Assembly (NCBI GenBank): GCA_963772555.1
Contig: CAVYXQ010000001.1
Location: 310,001 to 374,000, forward strand
Reading direction: 5' to 3'
From: Roseiarcus sp963772555
Lineage (GTDB): Bacteria > Pseudomonadota > Alphaproteobacteria > Rhizobiales > Beijerinckiaceae
Length of the DNA stretch: 64,000 nucleotides
Below, one piece after another: positions 17,377 through 26,736 of this stretch (its first letter is position 1; each line of letters starts with the position of its first letter). A program made the translations under genes and the position numbers. The notes beneath the pieces are model-generated. The model did no database searches. It saw only the letters and a list, made by a program, of their open reading frames with translations, and was not told the origin of the DNA.

Positions 17377-17770
17377 AAAGTCACTGCGCTGCCGCAAGGA
17401 GGTGGGCAGGCGCGAATTTTCGCCTCGGATGGCATCACATTCGCCTCGCACGCCGATCCCTTCTCCCGCGCGGTCGAGCTCAACCCCCGGCAAAGCATCG
17501 CAGCTCATGCGGAAACTGGATCTCAAACCTCGTCTTCGAAACCTACGGACAACATCATCGATGTCGCCGGCGGCGCTATGCGCATATTCATCTTGCCCAA
17601 CCAACGACGATCACCTCCATCGGCATGCGGACCGGCGCCGCATCGGGCAGACGCCTTAACTCTTGGTGAACACTTGACAAGTTCGCAGCTTCATGGTTGC
17701 AATTGTAAACGTAAGTGAATCAGAGTATCGTATTGAGTTTGTGGTAGCGGACACCTCAGGGGAGGCGGTA
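17377..17770. other. Intergenic stretch, no supported gene
   Basis: Several short overlapping frames are open here on the plus strand, but none has a start with a ribosome site or recognisable content. The last 30 bases hold GGGGAGG for the small gene at 17771. Confidence 0.5.
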
Positions 17771-17980
17771 ATGAAGTATTTAACGGTTGCTATCTGGCTG
17801 TGCATGAGTGGAGTAGCGGCGTCCCAGGTCACGACGGCCACGGTCAGGGCTTGTTCGTCGGCGTCGTGTGTTATCCACGGTGCGCCGGCTCCGGCGATCG
17901 GCGCCGGTATTCCGGCCCTACTGGTGGTCGCTGGCGTGTTGCTGGGCGCGACGCTTCTGAAGCGTTGGCGGCGATCCTAA
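17771..17980 (+). CDS. Mini exported protein with CTERM-like anchor
   Basis: 69 residues. MKYLTVAIWLCMSGVAAS is a signal peptide, followed by only about 20 mature residues with two cysteines (RACSSASCVIHG). The C-terminus is PAPAIGAGIPALLVVAGVLL, more hydrophobic residues, then LKRWRRS. This Pro-rich, Gly-Ala, hydrophobic-helix and Arg-tail layout resembles the short PEP-CTERM-like sorting tails seen in Rhizobiales. GGGGAGG lies 5 bases before the ATG. It may be a minimal exosortase substrate or a small two-helix membrane protein. Confidence 0.65.
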   Translation: MKYLTVAIWLCMSGVAASQVTTATVRACSSASCVIHGAPAPAIGAGIPALLVVAGVLLGATLLKRWRRS

Positions 17981-18206
17981 TACGTTGAGAGTTCCTCCGG
18001 CTTTGCCGGGGAAGCAGTAAGAGTTTGACATTTCTGGCGGTATGGGCCCCCCGGCACCCGGGTCCAATTTTTATCAAGGGTAGGTCGGCTCCAAAATGGG
18101 GTACGCTGCGGAGGTATGTTTTCGTGGGTTTCGGGCCGGTATGGGTATGACGGATATGGGCCGCTTTGAGCGGCCTCAAACTCTAAAGCAAAGCCCCGGC
18201 TTCCGT

Positions 18207-18761
18207 TTACAGTTGCTGGTGTTTGGCCGCCGTTGCAGCGCTGTTGGCGGGAGCGGCCTTTAGGTACCCGCGGCTCCAAACCGGCCGCCAATCTATCGCC
18301 CCGGCGGCTTGGCAATCCGGAGGCGTTTCGACCGAAAGTAGATAAAAGGACGGCTCGTATTCCGTCATCCCGAACATCGCAAGAACTGCATATTTCTCCC
18401 GTTGAATGAAGGCCTCGCGAGGGTGGGGCCTGTCCCAGATTCGGTCGAAATAGATATACCGGCGCGTGTAGCCCGGTTCAGCGGCGTATCGCATAATTGT
18501 CTCCTGCTCGAAGGACAACGAGAGGAGATTAGCGATTATTGGTCGCGAACAGCCGGGCGCTTCAAATACCAGAGTCGGCCAAGCTATACCGGTGGTTGAC
18601 CTGTGTTCAAGGAGACGCCAGCCGTATGAGTCTGCAACCCGCACAACGGCCGGTTCGAGGCTAACGCTGCTGTCGGCAAGCGGGTCGACCTCCCGCTCGT
18701 GGGTGGCAAGCGAGCCAATCAGGATAGCCGCAAAGAGCGTGTGCGCGGCCCAGGCCCTCAT
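18207..18761 (-). CDS. Secreted/anchored partner of the exosortase (EpsI-like position)
   Basis: 184 residues. One N-terminal hydrophobic segment (MRAWAAHTLFAAILIGSLAT) is followed by a periplasmic domain with ADSYGWRLLEHRSTTGIAWP, PTLVFEAPGCSRPI and a RYIYFDRIWDRPHPREAF segment. It starts inside the stop of the exosortase gene (ATGA overlap). The position after an exosortase is that of EpsI-type proteins, but sequence similarity is not clear to me, so the name is by context only. Two cysteines (GCSRP and PDCQA) could form a disulfide. Confidence 0.6.
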   Translation of the reverse strand: MRAWAAHTLFAAILIGSLATHEREVDPLADSSVSLEPAVVRVADSYGWRLLEHRSTTGIAWPTLVFEAPGCSRPIIANLLSLSFEQETIMRYAAEPGYTRRYIYFDRIWDRPHPREAFIQREKYAVLAMFGMTEYEPSFYLLSVETPPDCQAAGAIDWRPVWSRGYLKAAPANSAATAAKHQQL

Positions 18762-19891
18762 AGCGCCCGCTCCGCCGACCTCGATCCATACAGGCTCATC
18801 AAGAGGACCGTCGTTGACGCGGCGACGACGAATATCTGAACGCCAGCCCCCTCATGCCAATATTGATACAGGTTGATGTCCCACGCCATAAGACAGAGTC
18901 TGGTCATATTGAAAACGACCATGGTTATGCACACAATGCATCCAGTCACAAAATCACGAACCTGCCAACGGTGATCCTGTAAGCTGCGCACCGTCATCCA
19001 GCATAGCGCGGCCAGCGATAGATTGTGGAACGAGGAGCAAAGGTCATACACAACAATGCTGTGACCGCTCGGCCCGTTGATGACGTTGTCATGCCACACT
19101 GTTTGAGGCCGAATTGCCTGCAACATCGTGCCGACGACGGCTGTCTCGGCGCGAAGCAACGGGAGGGTGAAGAGTCCAAAGAAAATACGCCCCCAGAGCT
19201 CTTGTACCGAGAGCGCCGCAAGGACGGTTGCGGCGGCGCGCAGCTTCGGGTCCCCCCCATTGCGGAGCCAGCCAAAAATAGCGACGCCGAGCGCAGCGAC
19301 CCAGATCATTCGGGTGGACGGGACAAAGACGAGAGAACAAAGCGCCGCCGCGATCAGAAGATCCCTAAATTGCGCGATTGGGCGAGGATCGCTCAAGACG
19401 AGGAGACGAAAAATGGCGCACCACGCTAGGACTTGAAAGACGCCGATCGCGCCGAGATTGGATAGAAGCTGCTCTAGCGACGCCGACGGGAGCTCTTCTA
19501 CCGCGCTGCAAAATTGATTCAACAACAGGATCGCACAAACCCAGATGAAAATGTCGCGACGGGGCAAGTCGATCCCAGCGCGCGTCCCTTTGGCGACTTT
19601 AATAATTCCTATCGCAGGCACTGCCAATTGGTTACCCCGATTACGTTTACGTTGATCCAGTCTTACAACTCCACCTGACGCCCTGCGGTGTCCCGCGAGA
19701 CTATCACGCCCGAGCGGCCCCGCCAACAAAGGGTTCTGACGGCGCGAATGACGCAGACCAGCGCCGCTGGCCGGCGGCGAAATGAACATTGCGAACATAC
19801 TAAGCCGTTCTTCGTGACTCACGGGGCATTGAATGAAGCCTAATGGGCGGAAAGGCTCGGAGGTCCGTCGCTGCAAACCCACCGTCGCCAT
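18758..19891 (-). CDS. Divergent exosortase/archaeosortase-family transpeptidase
   Basis: The open frame is 377 residues; about eight transmembrane helices begin near residue 114 (FIWVCAILLLNQF). The three exosortase catalytic residues appear in order: Cys285 in YDLCSSFHN, Arg331 in FNMTRLCL and His346 in YWHEGAG. Family members recognise PEP-CTERM tails in the membrane, cut them and transfer the protein. The Cys motif lacks the usual ACSG form, so this is a divergent member. The first 110 residues are hydrophilic and unlike the family, so the true start is probably internal (19798 or later); no strong ribosome site decides it. Overlap with the partner gene suggests one operon. PEP-CTERM proteins nearby are its likely clients. 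Confidence 0.75.
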   Translation of the reverse strand: MATVGLQRRTSEPFRPLGFIQCPVSHEERLSMFAMFISPPASGAGLRHSRRQNPLLAGPLGRDSLAGHRRASGGVVRLDQRKRNRGNQLAVPAIGIIKVAKGTRAGIDLPRRDIFIWVCAILLLNQFCSAVEELPSASLEQLLSNLGAIGVFQVLAWCAIFRLLVLSDPRPIAQFRDLLIAAALCSLVFVPSTRMIWVAALGVAIFGWLRNGGDPKLRAAATVLAALSVQELWGRIFFGLFTLPLLRAETAVVGTMLQAIRPQTVWHDNVINGPSGHSIVVYDLCSSFHNLSLAALCWMTVRSLQDHRWQVRDFVTGCIVCITMVVFNMTRLCLMAWDINLYQYWHEGAGVQIFVVAASTTVLLMSLYGSRSAERAL

Positions 19892-20455
19892 CTGTTAGGA
19901 CCTGTCCGGGTGCGCAATCCGAAGGTCAAGCGATGCTATCACAGGTATCACTGAGGAGCCGCTCCCTTTCGTCCGGCCCTAATCGAGCCTTTCTACCTTC
20001 TTTATGACAAACTACGAATCGCTGATCGCCGCCAAAGCTCGCTGCCAGATTCGGCGGGCGGACAGCGGTTGCACCGGTAATCGTTTGACAAACCTCATTT
20101 TGCTGCGCAGGTCTGGGGGTTGTGGAGTTCGACCAAATGATGGCCAAAAAATAGAGTGCTGGATCGCACGCTACCTCGTCCCTTGAGGGAGAAAGCGCCT
20201 TGCAAACCCTGTTTACATCGTGTCAACTTTCCGTTAGGGCTTTACCCCAACGGAAAGCGAGCTGCAACTGGAGGATTGCGACAAGGCTCGCTCTTGCGAG
20301 AGGGTTACGTGTAAACGACCAGCGTGGGGACAATCACTTGGTTTTTTGGGACCCATTAACAATGGAACGCCAAATGACTGACTCTCCTCGTTTAAGGGAG
20401 CGAGCGAGCGTGTTGTGACGCGTTCTCATCCGGAATTTGAAAGGGGAGCTTGCTT
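19892..20455. other. Intergenic region between exosortase and LuxR-type gene
   Basis: 560 bases with no supported gene. It holds the inverted repeat at 20227-20257 and GGGGAG before the regulator start. No clear promoter was recognised. Confidence 0.5.
20227..20257. repeat. Inverted repeat upstream of LuxR-type regulator
   Basis: CTTTCCGTT and AACGGAAAG pair perfectly, and inner GGG/CCC extend the stem after one mismatch, with a 5-base loop. It lies about 200 bases before the regulator start. There is no T-run, so an operator or mRNA structure is likelier than a terminator. Confidence 0.55.
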
Positions 20456-21289
20456 GTGGGCGACAATATCAGTCTTACCCAACTTAACGAGGCTCAGGCG
20501 CTGTTCCTGGAGACTGTTGAACGCCCAGAGGGAATTGGTGCGCACGCCTCGGGCGAAGCCGTCGGTAGGGTAACAGAAGGGTTTATCGCGCTGATTGAAA
20601 GCCGCACCTTCATACGGGAGTGTATTCGGCGAAGCATGCAGTTGACGCTTCCACTGCAAATTCAAACGTTTTCGGGAGCTATTGAAATACAACGAAAATG
20701 CCAGAAGCTGCCAAAATTAATTTTGCTTTCCGCGGTTGAAGACAACGAGGAGGCAAACGAGAGCGTCTTCAAGAGTCTCTCTCAATTCGCGCCGGAAATA
20801 CCAGTCATAGTCCTCGCCCACAACGACGACACGGAACTGGCCAAAGCCGCCATTTGCCATGGCGCAAAAGGTTACATTCCCGTAACGTTGGGGTTTGACC
20901 TCGCTATTGAGGCGGTGCGCTTTGTTCTTGCTGGGGGGACCTATGTGCCGATTGATTACATCCTGATGGGATCTCGGCCTGGTGAACCGCCGTCCGAGGC
21001 GCCGCCGGCGTTGGGCGCGCTCACCGCCCGTGAGCTTGCGGTCGTTCGAGCAATTCAACACGGCAAGTCAAACAAAGTCATCGCCTATGAACTCGGCATG
21101 TGCGAAAGCACTGTTAAAGTTCACCTGCGTCGCGTTATGAAAAAATTAAATGCGAAGAACAGGACGGAGGTTGCGATAAAATCAAGTGAACTCCTTAGGT
21201 GCTCAAATTGTACAATGAAGCGTGAGTGTTGGTCTATCGGATACTGCGCACAACGAGTAGATTCATGGGGCCAACAGAGCCTATCCTAG
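20456..21289 (+). CDS. LuxR-type DNA-binding regulator with receiver-like domain and Cys-rich tail
   Basis: 277 residues from a GTG preceded by GGGGAG at 7 bases. Residues about 30-170 look like a response-regulator receiver (PKLILLSAVEDNEEANESVF, IPVIVLAHNDDTELAKAAIC, GAKGYIPVTLGFDLAIEAV). The usual phospho-accepting Asp position reads LILLSAV, so it may not be phosphorylated. Residues about 188-240 are a LuxR helix-turn-helix (LTARELAVVRAIQHGKSNKV, STVKVHLRRVMKKL). The C-terminus has CSNCTMKRECWSIGYC, four cysteines of metal-binding type. Similar regulators often control exopolysaccharide genes. It is a candidate to bind the TTACGYAA boxes, which is inference. Confidence 0.8.
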   Translation: MGDNISLTQLNEAQALFLETVERPEGIGAHASGEAVGRVTEGFIALIESRTFIRECIRRSMQLTLPLQIQTFSGAIEIQRKCQKLPKLILLSAVEDNEEANESVFKSLSQFAPEIPVIVLAHNDDTELAKAAICHGAKGYIPVTLGFDLAIEAVRFVLAGGTYVPIDYILMGSRPGEPPSEAPPALGALTARELAVVRAIQHGKSNKVIAYELGMCESTVKVHLRRVMKKLNAKNRTEVAIKSSELLRCSNCTMKRECWSIGYCAQRVDSWGQQSLS

Positions 21290-21444
21290 ACCTTGGCCCA
21301 TTTGTGCTCGCAAGGAGGCGGTTGTGGGACGGACAGAGGCCCTATCGGGGATCGGATGCCGTTCCAGAATTCAGCTTGTACTGACGCGATTTGAGGAACG
21401 TCGACCATAAAGAAAGACCTCGAAGGGGTATTCTGACAAGTCCG

Positions 21445-22056
21445 ATGATTGATATTCGGCGAAACGCTTGGTCCTGGATGGCCGCGGCTTTCTGCTGCTC
21501 ACTTGTGCTCGCCGCCGGCATTATCGCTTTCTTCGGCCCCCAGAAAGGCGTCCCAGTCGCGCTTGCCGCAACCGCCAGGTTAGCCTTTCTGCTGTTTTGG
21601 CCTGCGTACGCCGGAGGAGCCTTGACCGCACTCTTCGGGAACATCTTTTCGCCCTTGCGGGACCACGGACGCAATCTTGGCCTGGCGTTTGCCGGCGCGC
21701 TCTTCGTCCACTTGGGGCTTGTCGCCTACCTTTGCGGGATCGGAGACGCGCCTGGCAAAAAGACGTTCGTGATTTTTGGCGTCGCCGCGGGCTTCGCCTA
21801 CCTTCTCGCGCTTCTTTCGATCCGGGGCGTACGGCAGGCGCTGCCGCAAAAAATCTGGCCGCCGATCCGGTTCGTCGCGATGAGCTACATCGCATTTGCG
21901 TTTCTCGACGATTTCATCAGATTTCCCTTGGGCGATTGGCGGATGGTCGTCCGCTACCTTCCCTTCGCCGCCCTCGCAGTCACGGGTCCGGCGTTGAGGC
22001 TCGCCGCATGGGTCCAAAACCAAGCACGTATGCCTCGGTCGCACGCGCACCGATGA
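21445..22056 (+). CDS. Polytopic membrane protein, unknown function
   Basis: 203 residues from ATG 21445 (a TTG at 21391 would add 18 polar residues). About six transmembrane helices: AAAFCCSLVLAAGIIAFFG, ARLAFLLFWPAYAGGALTAL, LGLAFAGALFVHLGLVAYL, FVIFGVAAGFAYLLALL, and two more. The RNLGLAFAGALFVHLGL helix recalls ferric-reductase-like membrane domains, but only one of the expected histidines is obvious. I do not name a function. Confidence 0.65.
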   Translation: MIDIRRNAWSWMAAAFCCSLVLAAGIIAFFGPQKGVPVALAATARLAFLLFWPAYAGGALTALFGNIFSPLRDHGRNLGLAFAGALFVHLGLVAYLCGIGDAPGKKTFVIFGVAAGFAYLLALLSIRGVRQALPQKIWPPIRFVAMSYIAFAFLDDFIRFPLGDWRMVVRYLPFAALAVTGPALRLAAWVQNQARMPRSHAHR

Positions 22057-22122
22057 GACTTGGCTACTTTTCGGAGCAAAATTCGTGCTTTTTTAGTATA
22101 AAGGTTGGCGATTTGCCAAACA

Positions 22123-22150
22123 AAGCCCGCCGGGACAGCCGGCGGCTTTT
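22123..22150 (+). terminator. Hairpin terminator after the membrane-protein gene
   Basis: AAGCCCGCCGG pairs with CCGGCGGCTTTT (one bulge) around GACAG, ending in four Ts on the plus strand. Confidence 0.7.
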
Positions 22151-22500
22151 CAAGAAGGTTGAATCCTGTTCGTCGGCCCAATCACTTGGCCGCCTTCAGC
22201 GCGCCGATGATCGCCGTCAAAATCGGCGGCATCCGCTCCGGGCCAAACCCTCACGCTCGAACCCTCGATCTCAATTCGATCGAGTGCAAGCACGTTACAA
22301 CCGCGTTGTTGGGGGCGTCAGACGCGGATGATGCGGCGGTCTTCGCCGTGTCGACGACGGCCGGAAAGAATAGCAGCGTATGGAGCCCCACCCGCCGCCG
22401 CTCAGCCATATCCAAGTCAATTCAACCTTAGAACGCTAACTTCCAACTGCCGCTTTAGGTTCAATTGTTTTGCGGCGTCGCCCGAGGCTTGATTGCACCG
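22151..22500. other. Intergenic stretch with no supported gene
   Basis: Short open frames on both strands have no start signals or recognisable motifs. Confidence 0.45.
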
Positions 22501-22533
22501 TCTGGCGGCGGCGCCCTGAGGGGCGCCGCCAGA
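22501..22533 (-). terminator. GC-rich inverted repeat after manC
   Basis: TCTGGCGGC-GGCGCCC pairs with GGGCGCCGCCAGA with a 3-base bulge and a TGAG loop. It lies just past the manC stop. There is no T-run, so termination is only possible. Confidence 0.4.
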
Positions 22534-22535
22534 CA

Positions 22536-23952
22536 TCATTTCCGGTTGTAGACATCCTCGATGCGAACGATGTCATCCTCGCCGAGATAGCTCCCGGTCT
22601 GCACCTCGATCAGCTCGAGATCGATCTTGCCCGGATTGGCGAGCCGGTGCTGGGAGCCCATCGGCAGGTAGATCGAACTCGTTCTCATGCACGAGATGGG
22701 CGCCGCCATCCAGGGTCACTTCAGCGGCGCCGCGCACCACGATCCAATGTTCGGCGCGGTGATAATGCTTCTGCAGCGAAAGCTGTCCGCCGGGCCGCAC
22801 GACGATGCGCTTGACCTGGTAGCGCTCCCCCTGGTCGACGCTCTGGTAATAGCCCCACGGCCGGTACATCCGCCGATGCTGGGTGGCCTCCGGATGCGCC
22901 TCGGCCTTGAGCCGTTCGACCAGCTGCTTCACCTTCTCCGTCTGCGACTGGTCGGCGACCAGAACCGCATCCCCGGTGGCCACGACGATGACGTGGTCGA
23001 GGCCGATGACCGCAGCGAGATGCTCGTCCGACCGCACGAGGACATTGGACGAATCGATCGCCACCGCCCGTCCGCGCAGGCTGTTGCCATCGGCGTCCTT
23101 CGGGCTCAGCCGCCAGACCGTCGACCATTGGCCGACATCGGACCAGCCGACGTCGGCCGCCAACACCGCGGCCCGCTGGGTCCGCTCCATCACCGCATAG
23201 TCGATCGACGTCATGGGCGCCTTGCCGAAGAACTCGGGGTCGAGAACGATGAAGCCGAGGTCCTTCTTCGCAAGGACGACGGCTTTGCTCGTCGCCGCGG
23301 CAATCTCGGGTTCGAAGCGCGCCAGTTCCTCGAGCATGACGTCGGCCCGGAAAACGAAGTTGCCCGAGTTCCACAGAAAGCCCTGTTCGATGAACGAGCG
23401 GGCCCGATCCTTGTCCGGTTTCTCAACGAACCTTTCGACTTGCCGCACCTGCGGATCGACCGCCAGCGGTTTCCCCGGATGGATATAGCCGTAGGCGGTT
23501 GCCGGATGATCCGGGGTGACGCCGAAAGTGACGGTCTCTCCCGCCTCAGCGGCGACGCCGGCTTGCGCGCAGAGGGCGGCGAACCTCTTCCCGTCCTTGA
23601 ACACGTGGTCCGCGGCCAGCACGGCGACGACGGCTTGGGGATCGCGCAGCGCGACCCAGGCGGCCGCTGCGCCAACCGCCGCCGCGCTGTCGCGCTTTTC
23701 CGGCTCAAGCAGGATCGTCGCTTCGGCGCCGATTTCCTTCAATTGCTCGGCCACCCGGAATCGATACTCGAAATTGGTGATCACCACCGGGCGTTCGAAA
23801 ATTTCGGGGTCGCTGACGAGGCTGACGATCGATTGGAAGGTCGATTGGTCGCCGATGAGCGGAATGACCTGCTTTGGCAGGCTTTCCCGCAATTCCGGCC
23901 AGATCCGGGTGCCTGAACCGCCGCACATGATGACCGGCTGGATGATGGCCAA
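22536..23952 (-). pseudogene. manC: Mannose-1-phosphate guanylyltransferase/mannose-6-phosphate isomerase, C-terminal frameshift
   Basis: The frame from 23952 carries the nucleotidyltransferase domain (MAIIQPVIMCGGSGTRIWPE, with the GGSGTRIWP loop) and the cupin isomerase domain (MYRPWGYYQSVDQGERYQVK, QKHYHRAEHWIVVRG). After HENE the frame shifts: one extra base at 22678-22679 (GAGTCG read as GAGTTCG on the coding strand). The true ending continues in another frame (IYLPMGSQHRLANPGKIDLE to IEDVYNRK) and stops at 22536. Corrected length is about 471 residues, normal for ManC. It makes GDP-mannose for exopolysaccharide. The break may be a consensus error. Confidence 0.85.
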
Positions 23953-24026
23953 ATGCGTCCCCGCATGCGCCGACTGCGCCGCGTCTTTAGGCTGACGGCC
24001 GGGTCAAGGCAACCTTCGGGTTCGTC

Positions 24027-24240
24027 ATGACCAGCACCACGAGCGCCTTCGGCGATGCCCTGAAGCGGCCACCGGGCGAACCGGCGGCGTGGATCGACGA
24101 GAGCGCCGTTGCGGTTCCCAAAAATATCTACGACGTCACCAAGGCCGCCTCGGAAGACCTCTGCCGGCTTTTCTGGCGCAATGACGGCCTTGTCTTCTCT
24201 GGTCGTGGGAATGGTGGCCGAAGAGGAATCCGGAGGCTGA
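24027..24240 (+). pseudogene. Fragment of an NAD-dependent sugar epimerase/dehydratase
   Basis: A short frame contains AAWIDESAVAVPKNIYDVTK then AASEDLCRLFWRNDGL. This is the active-site region of an extended short-chain dehydrogenase: the YxxxK is YDVTK, here following a degenerate DES/PKN segment. Neither the Rossmann start nor the C-terminus is present. It is a remnant beside manC and divergent from it. Confidence 0.5.
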
Positions 24241-24566
24241 TCGGCGGGCGCTGCTGACGAGCGTGCTGCTCGACACCTATCATCGTCCGTCGCGGCGGGC
24301 GCCTCATCGTGATGTTCCTCGACCTGGCCAATTCGACCCGTCGGCGACGAGGTCATCGTCAGCTGGCCGATGCTGAAGGGGCGGATGACGCTTCCGAAGC
24401 GCCCGTCGAGCGACTGGACAAACGCCACGAAACACGCTTCTCTTAAATGCTCTGCTACTGTGTTCTTTCTTCGCTCGCGCTCCACTAGCCGTCAAATTGT
24501 CAGGTTGGCAAGGTTCATCGTTCCAAGCTCCACCGACCTGCGTCTTCATCAGATTAGGTAAGTCGC
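24241..24566. other. Intergenic stretch before the P450 gene
   Basis: No gene supported. The 24.24-24.4 kb part may belong to the decayed epimerase; the last 150 bases are lower in GC and probably hold the P450 promoter, which I cannot define. Confidence 0.4.
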
Positions 24567-25895
24567 ATGAGTGCTTCGCAAAGCCAGACCAAGCAAGGCT
24601 TAGTCCCGCCTGGACCGACTGAGCAATACAGTTCGACACAAGACCTTTTCTGCTGGATGAACGAGAATTTTGAGCGCTACGGAGAAATTTACAGGGCGTC
24701 GATCTATGGAAGAGAGGTGTATGTTATCAGCGTCCCGGAATATTGCGAGCACGTTCTTCGTCGAAACTGGCAGAATTATCCGAGAAAGGGACTAGTGGTG
24801 CAACGCATTGCGTTGGCCCTCGGGAACAACCTCATCACGAGCAATGGCGAGTTGTGGGCCAGCCAGCGGCGAATGATCCAGCCGGCGTTCACCAAAGGCG
24901 CGATTGGCCGGTTGTGCGATATGATGGCTGCAGCGAATGCCGAGCTCCTTCATGAATGGCGGGAGGCGGCCAAACAAGGGAAGACGGTCAACGTCACGCG
25001 AGACCTCAGCCTTATGGTGCTCAAGATCACCCTTCTCTCGATTTTCAGCGACGACTACACGACTGTCGCGCCGCATTTCCAATTCTTCGCGGAAGAGGCG
25101 CTGCGAGACCTCAAGTTCGCTGGATCCCTCGGCCAGTTGAAAGAGCTCGTGCTTGAGCTCGCAGGGCGGAGGCGACGCGAAAACAGCGAGTCCATGGACA
25201 GCCTCGGCATTATGATTTTGGCGCGCGATCGGGACACTGGGAAGCCCATGCCCGACGCCCAATTGTCGAGAGAAGTTCTAAATCTGGTTGTCGCTGGTCA
25301 CGAGACCACCGCCAGTCTTTTGAATTGGATGTGGTATTTGCTGGCTACCCACCCCGAGGCGCAAACGAGGCTTGACGCTGAGCTCGATCAGGCGCCCTGG
25401 GAAGGGAGTCCCACGACCGACATGTTCCCGCGGTACGTCTACACGAGACAGGTGATTGACGAAGCCCTTCGGCTATATCCACCGTTATGGCTTATGTCGC
25501 GTAAGGCGCTGAAAGACGACAGGCTCGGTGAGTATTTTGTTCCCGCAGGAACGGAAATATATATCTCCCCTTATCTCATTCAACGCAGCCCACATCTGTG
25601 GGAGGAGCCCGACCGATTTGATCCGGACCGCCTCAATGCCGACAATCGGCTCGATCGGCACGAGTTCGCCTTTTGCCCGTTTGGCGCCGGTCCACGCAAA
25701 TGCATTGGCGATTTGTTCGCCCGCGTCGAGGTTCAGATGCATTTGATGATGTTCGCAAAGGAACTTCGGATGCGCTGTTGCCAACCGAACCCACCAGAGG
25801 TCTCGCCTGGATTGAATCTGCTGAGCAAGCATGATTTCAACATGCTGCCGGAGATCAGGGTTTCGCCGAAGAGCGAGCCCACGCATAAGGTTTAA
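24567..25895 (+). CDS. Cytochrome P450
   Basis: 442 residues, full length for a soluble bacterial P450. I-helix oxygen-binding motif AGHETT at 243-248; K-helix ExxR at 299-302 (EALR); haem-binding loop FCPFGAGPRKCIG with Cys379. The WxxxR motif (WASQRRMIQPAF) is near residues 98-108. It would oxidise a hydrophobic substrate with ferredoxin or another electron donor, none of which is nearby. The sequence type recalls the CYP4/fatty-acid hydroxylase-like group, but the substrate is not known. AGGTAAG lies before the ATG. Confidence 0.92.
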   Translation: MSASQSQTKQGLVPPGPTEQYSSTQDLFCWMNENFERYGEIYRASIYGREVYVISVPEYCEHVLRRNWQNYPRKGLVVQRIALALGNNLITSNGELWASQRRMIQPAFTKGAIGRLCDMMAAANAELLHEWREAAKQGKTVNVTRDLSLMVLKITLLSIFSDDYTTVAPHFQFFAEEALRDLKFAGSLGQLKELVLELAGRRRRENSESMDSLGIMILARDRDTGKPMPDAQLSREVLNLVVAGHETTASLLNWMWYLLATHPEAQTRLDAELDQAPWEGSPTTDMFPRYVYTRQVIDEALRLYPPLWLMSRKALKDDRLGEYFVPAGTEIYISPYLIQRSPHLWEEPDRFDPDRLNADNRLDRHEFAFCPFGAGPRKCIGDLFARVEVQMHLMMFAKELRMRCCQPNPPEVSPGLNLLSKHDFNMLPEIRVSPKSEPTHKV

Positions 25896-26103
25896 ATAAG
25901 GGTCACGCCGGCGGGGAACGCAGCCCGAAGGGCCGGACCAGCACTTCCAAATCAATTCGATTACGGCGTCGGCGATCAGAGGAGATCGATGCAAGCGCGG
26001 TAAGCCGCGCTCCCTCCCTCTGCCCGAACCATTGCCCGGTTGACGATGATCGGGCGCGACCGGCTCTCGACGGCCGAGACTGCAACCGTCGCCGCGATTG
26101 AGA

Positions 26104-26235
26104 GCGACGGTCGAACTTCTGGTCGAGGCGCGCGAAATCGTTGCGGATTTCCAAATCATGATCCGAACAAGGGGCGCTGGCAAACTCGATCCTTGGATCG
26201 AGCGCGCTAAGACGAGTCCCATTGCGGCATTCTAT
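26104..26235 (+). mobile_element. ISL3-type transposase fragment
   Basis: The frame reads TVELLVEAREIVADFQIMIR then AGKLDPWIERAKTSPIAAF, resembling the region before the catalytic part of ISL3-family transposases (the L-DPWL-RA-S pattern). It is a fragment with no element ends seen. Confidence 0.45.
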
Positions 26236-26736
26236 CCTGATAGTCGAATCGTGGTCGGGCGGGGCGGGGGAAACCCGAAGCCACGAACACTCCAGATCCC
26301 GCTTCATGGACGAAAGAGGTAGGCGAAGTATCCCATTTTACGGTCCTCAATGGCCGGAAGAAGCAATTCGGCCTGGGCGGCCGGCCTGCTCGACCGGCGT
26401 CGGTTCGAAAGTGGTAGAGAGGTACTGCTAGACATGAATTAATGCAACAGCTTACAAAAGTAGCTGTGAATTTATGGTGATAGTTGCAGATAGTCCAAAA
26501 TCTGGCGTCCAGTTAAGGTTAGCTTCGTTATCTTTAACTCGTCACTAGACCTCCTAAATCAAGCGAACTAATTTAGGTTCGGGATTGACGCTAGCCTTGA
26601 CTAAACGCGCTGGGTGCGAGTTACCGCTTCACCCAAACTGCGGTAGCTTGGCGAAAAGACTTTGGCACCACCCAACTAGCCCAATTCAAATCTAAATGAG
26701 TCGCCTAAGGCTTTTAGGATAAGGTTAGGGGAAGAC
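26236..26736. other. Intergenic region before the NusG paralogue
   Basis: About 500 bases, AT-richer than the genes around. No gene or clear promoter is supported. A GGGGAAG lies 4 bases before the GTG at 26737. Confidence 0.45.

Noticed and set aside
17402..17659. Plus-strand open frame between the two CTERM genes
   Set aside because: No start with ribosome site and no recognisable content.
22687..23916. Plus-strand frame of about 400 codons opposite manC
   Set aside because: Shadow of the ManC gene, whose motifs are all on the minus strand.
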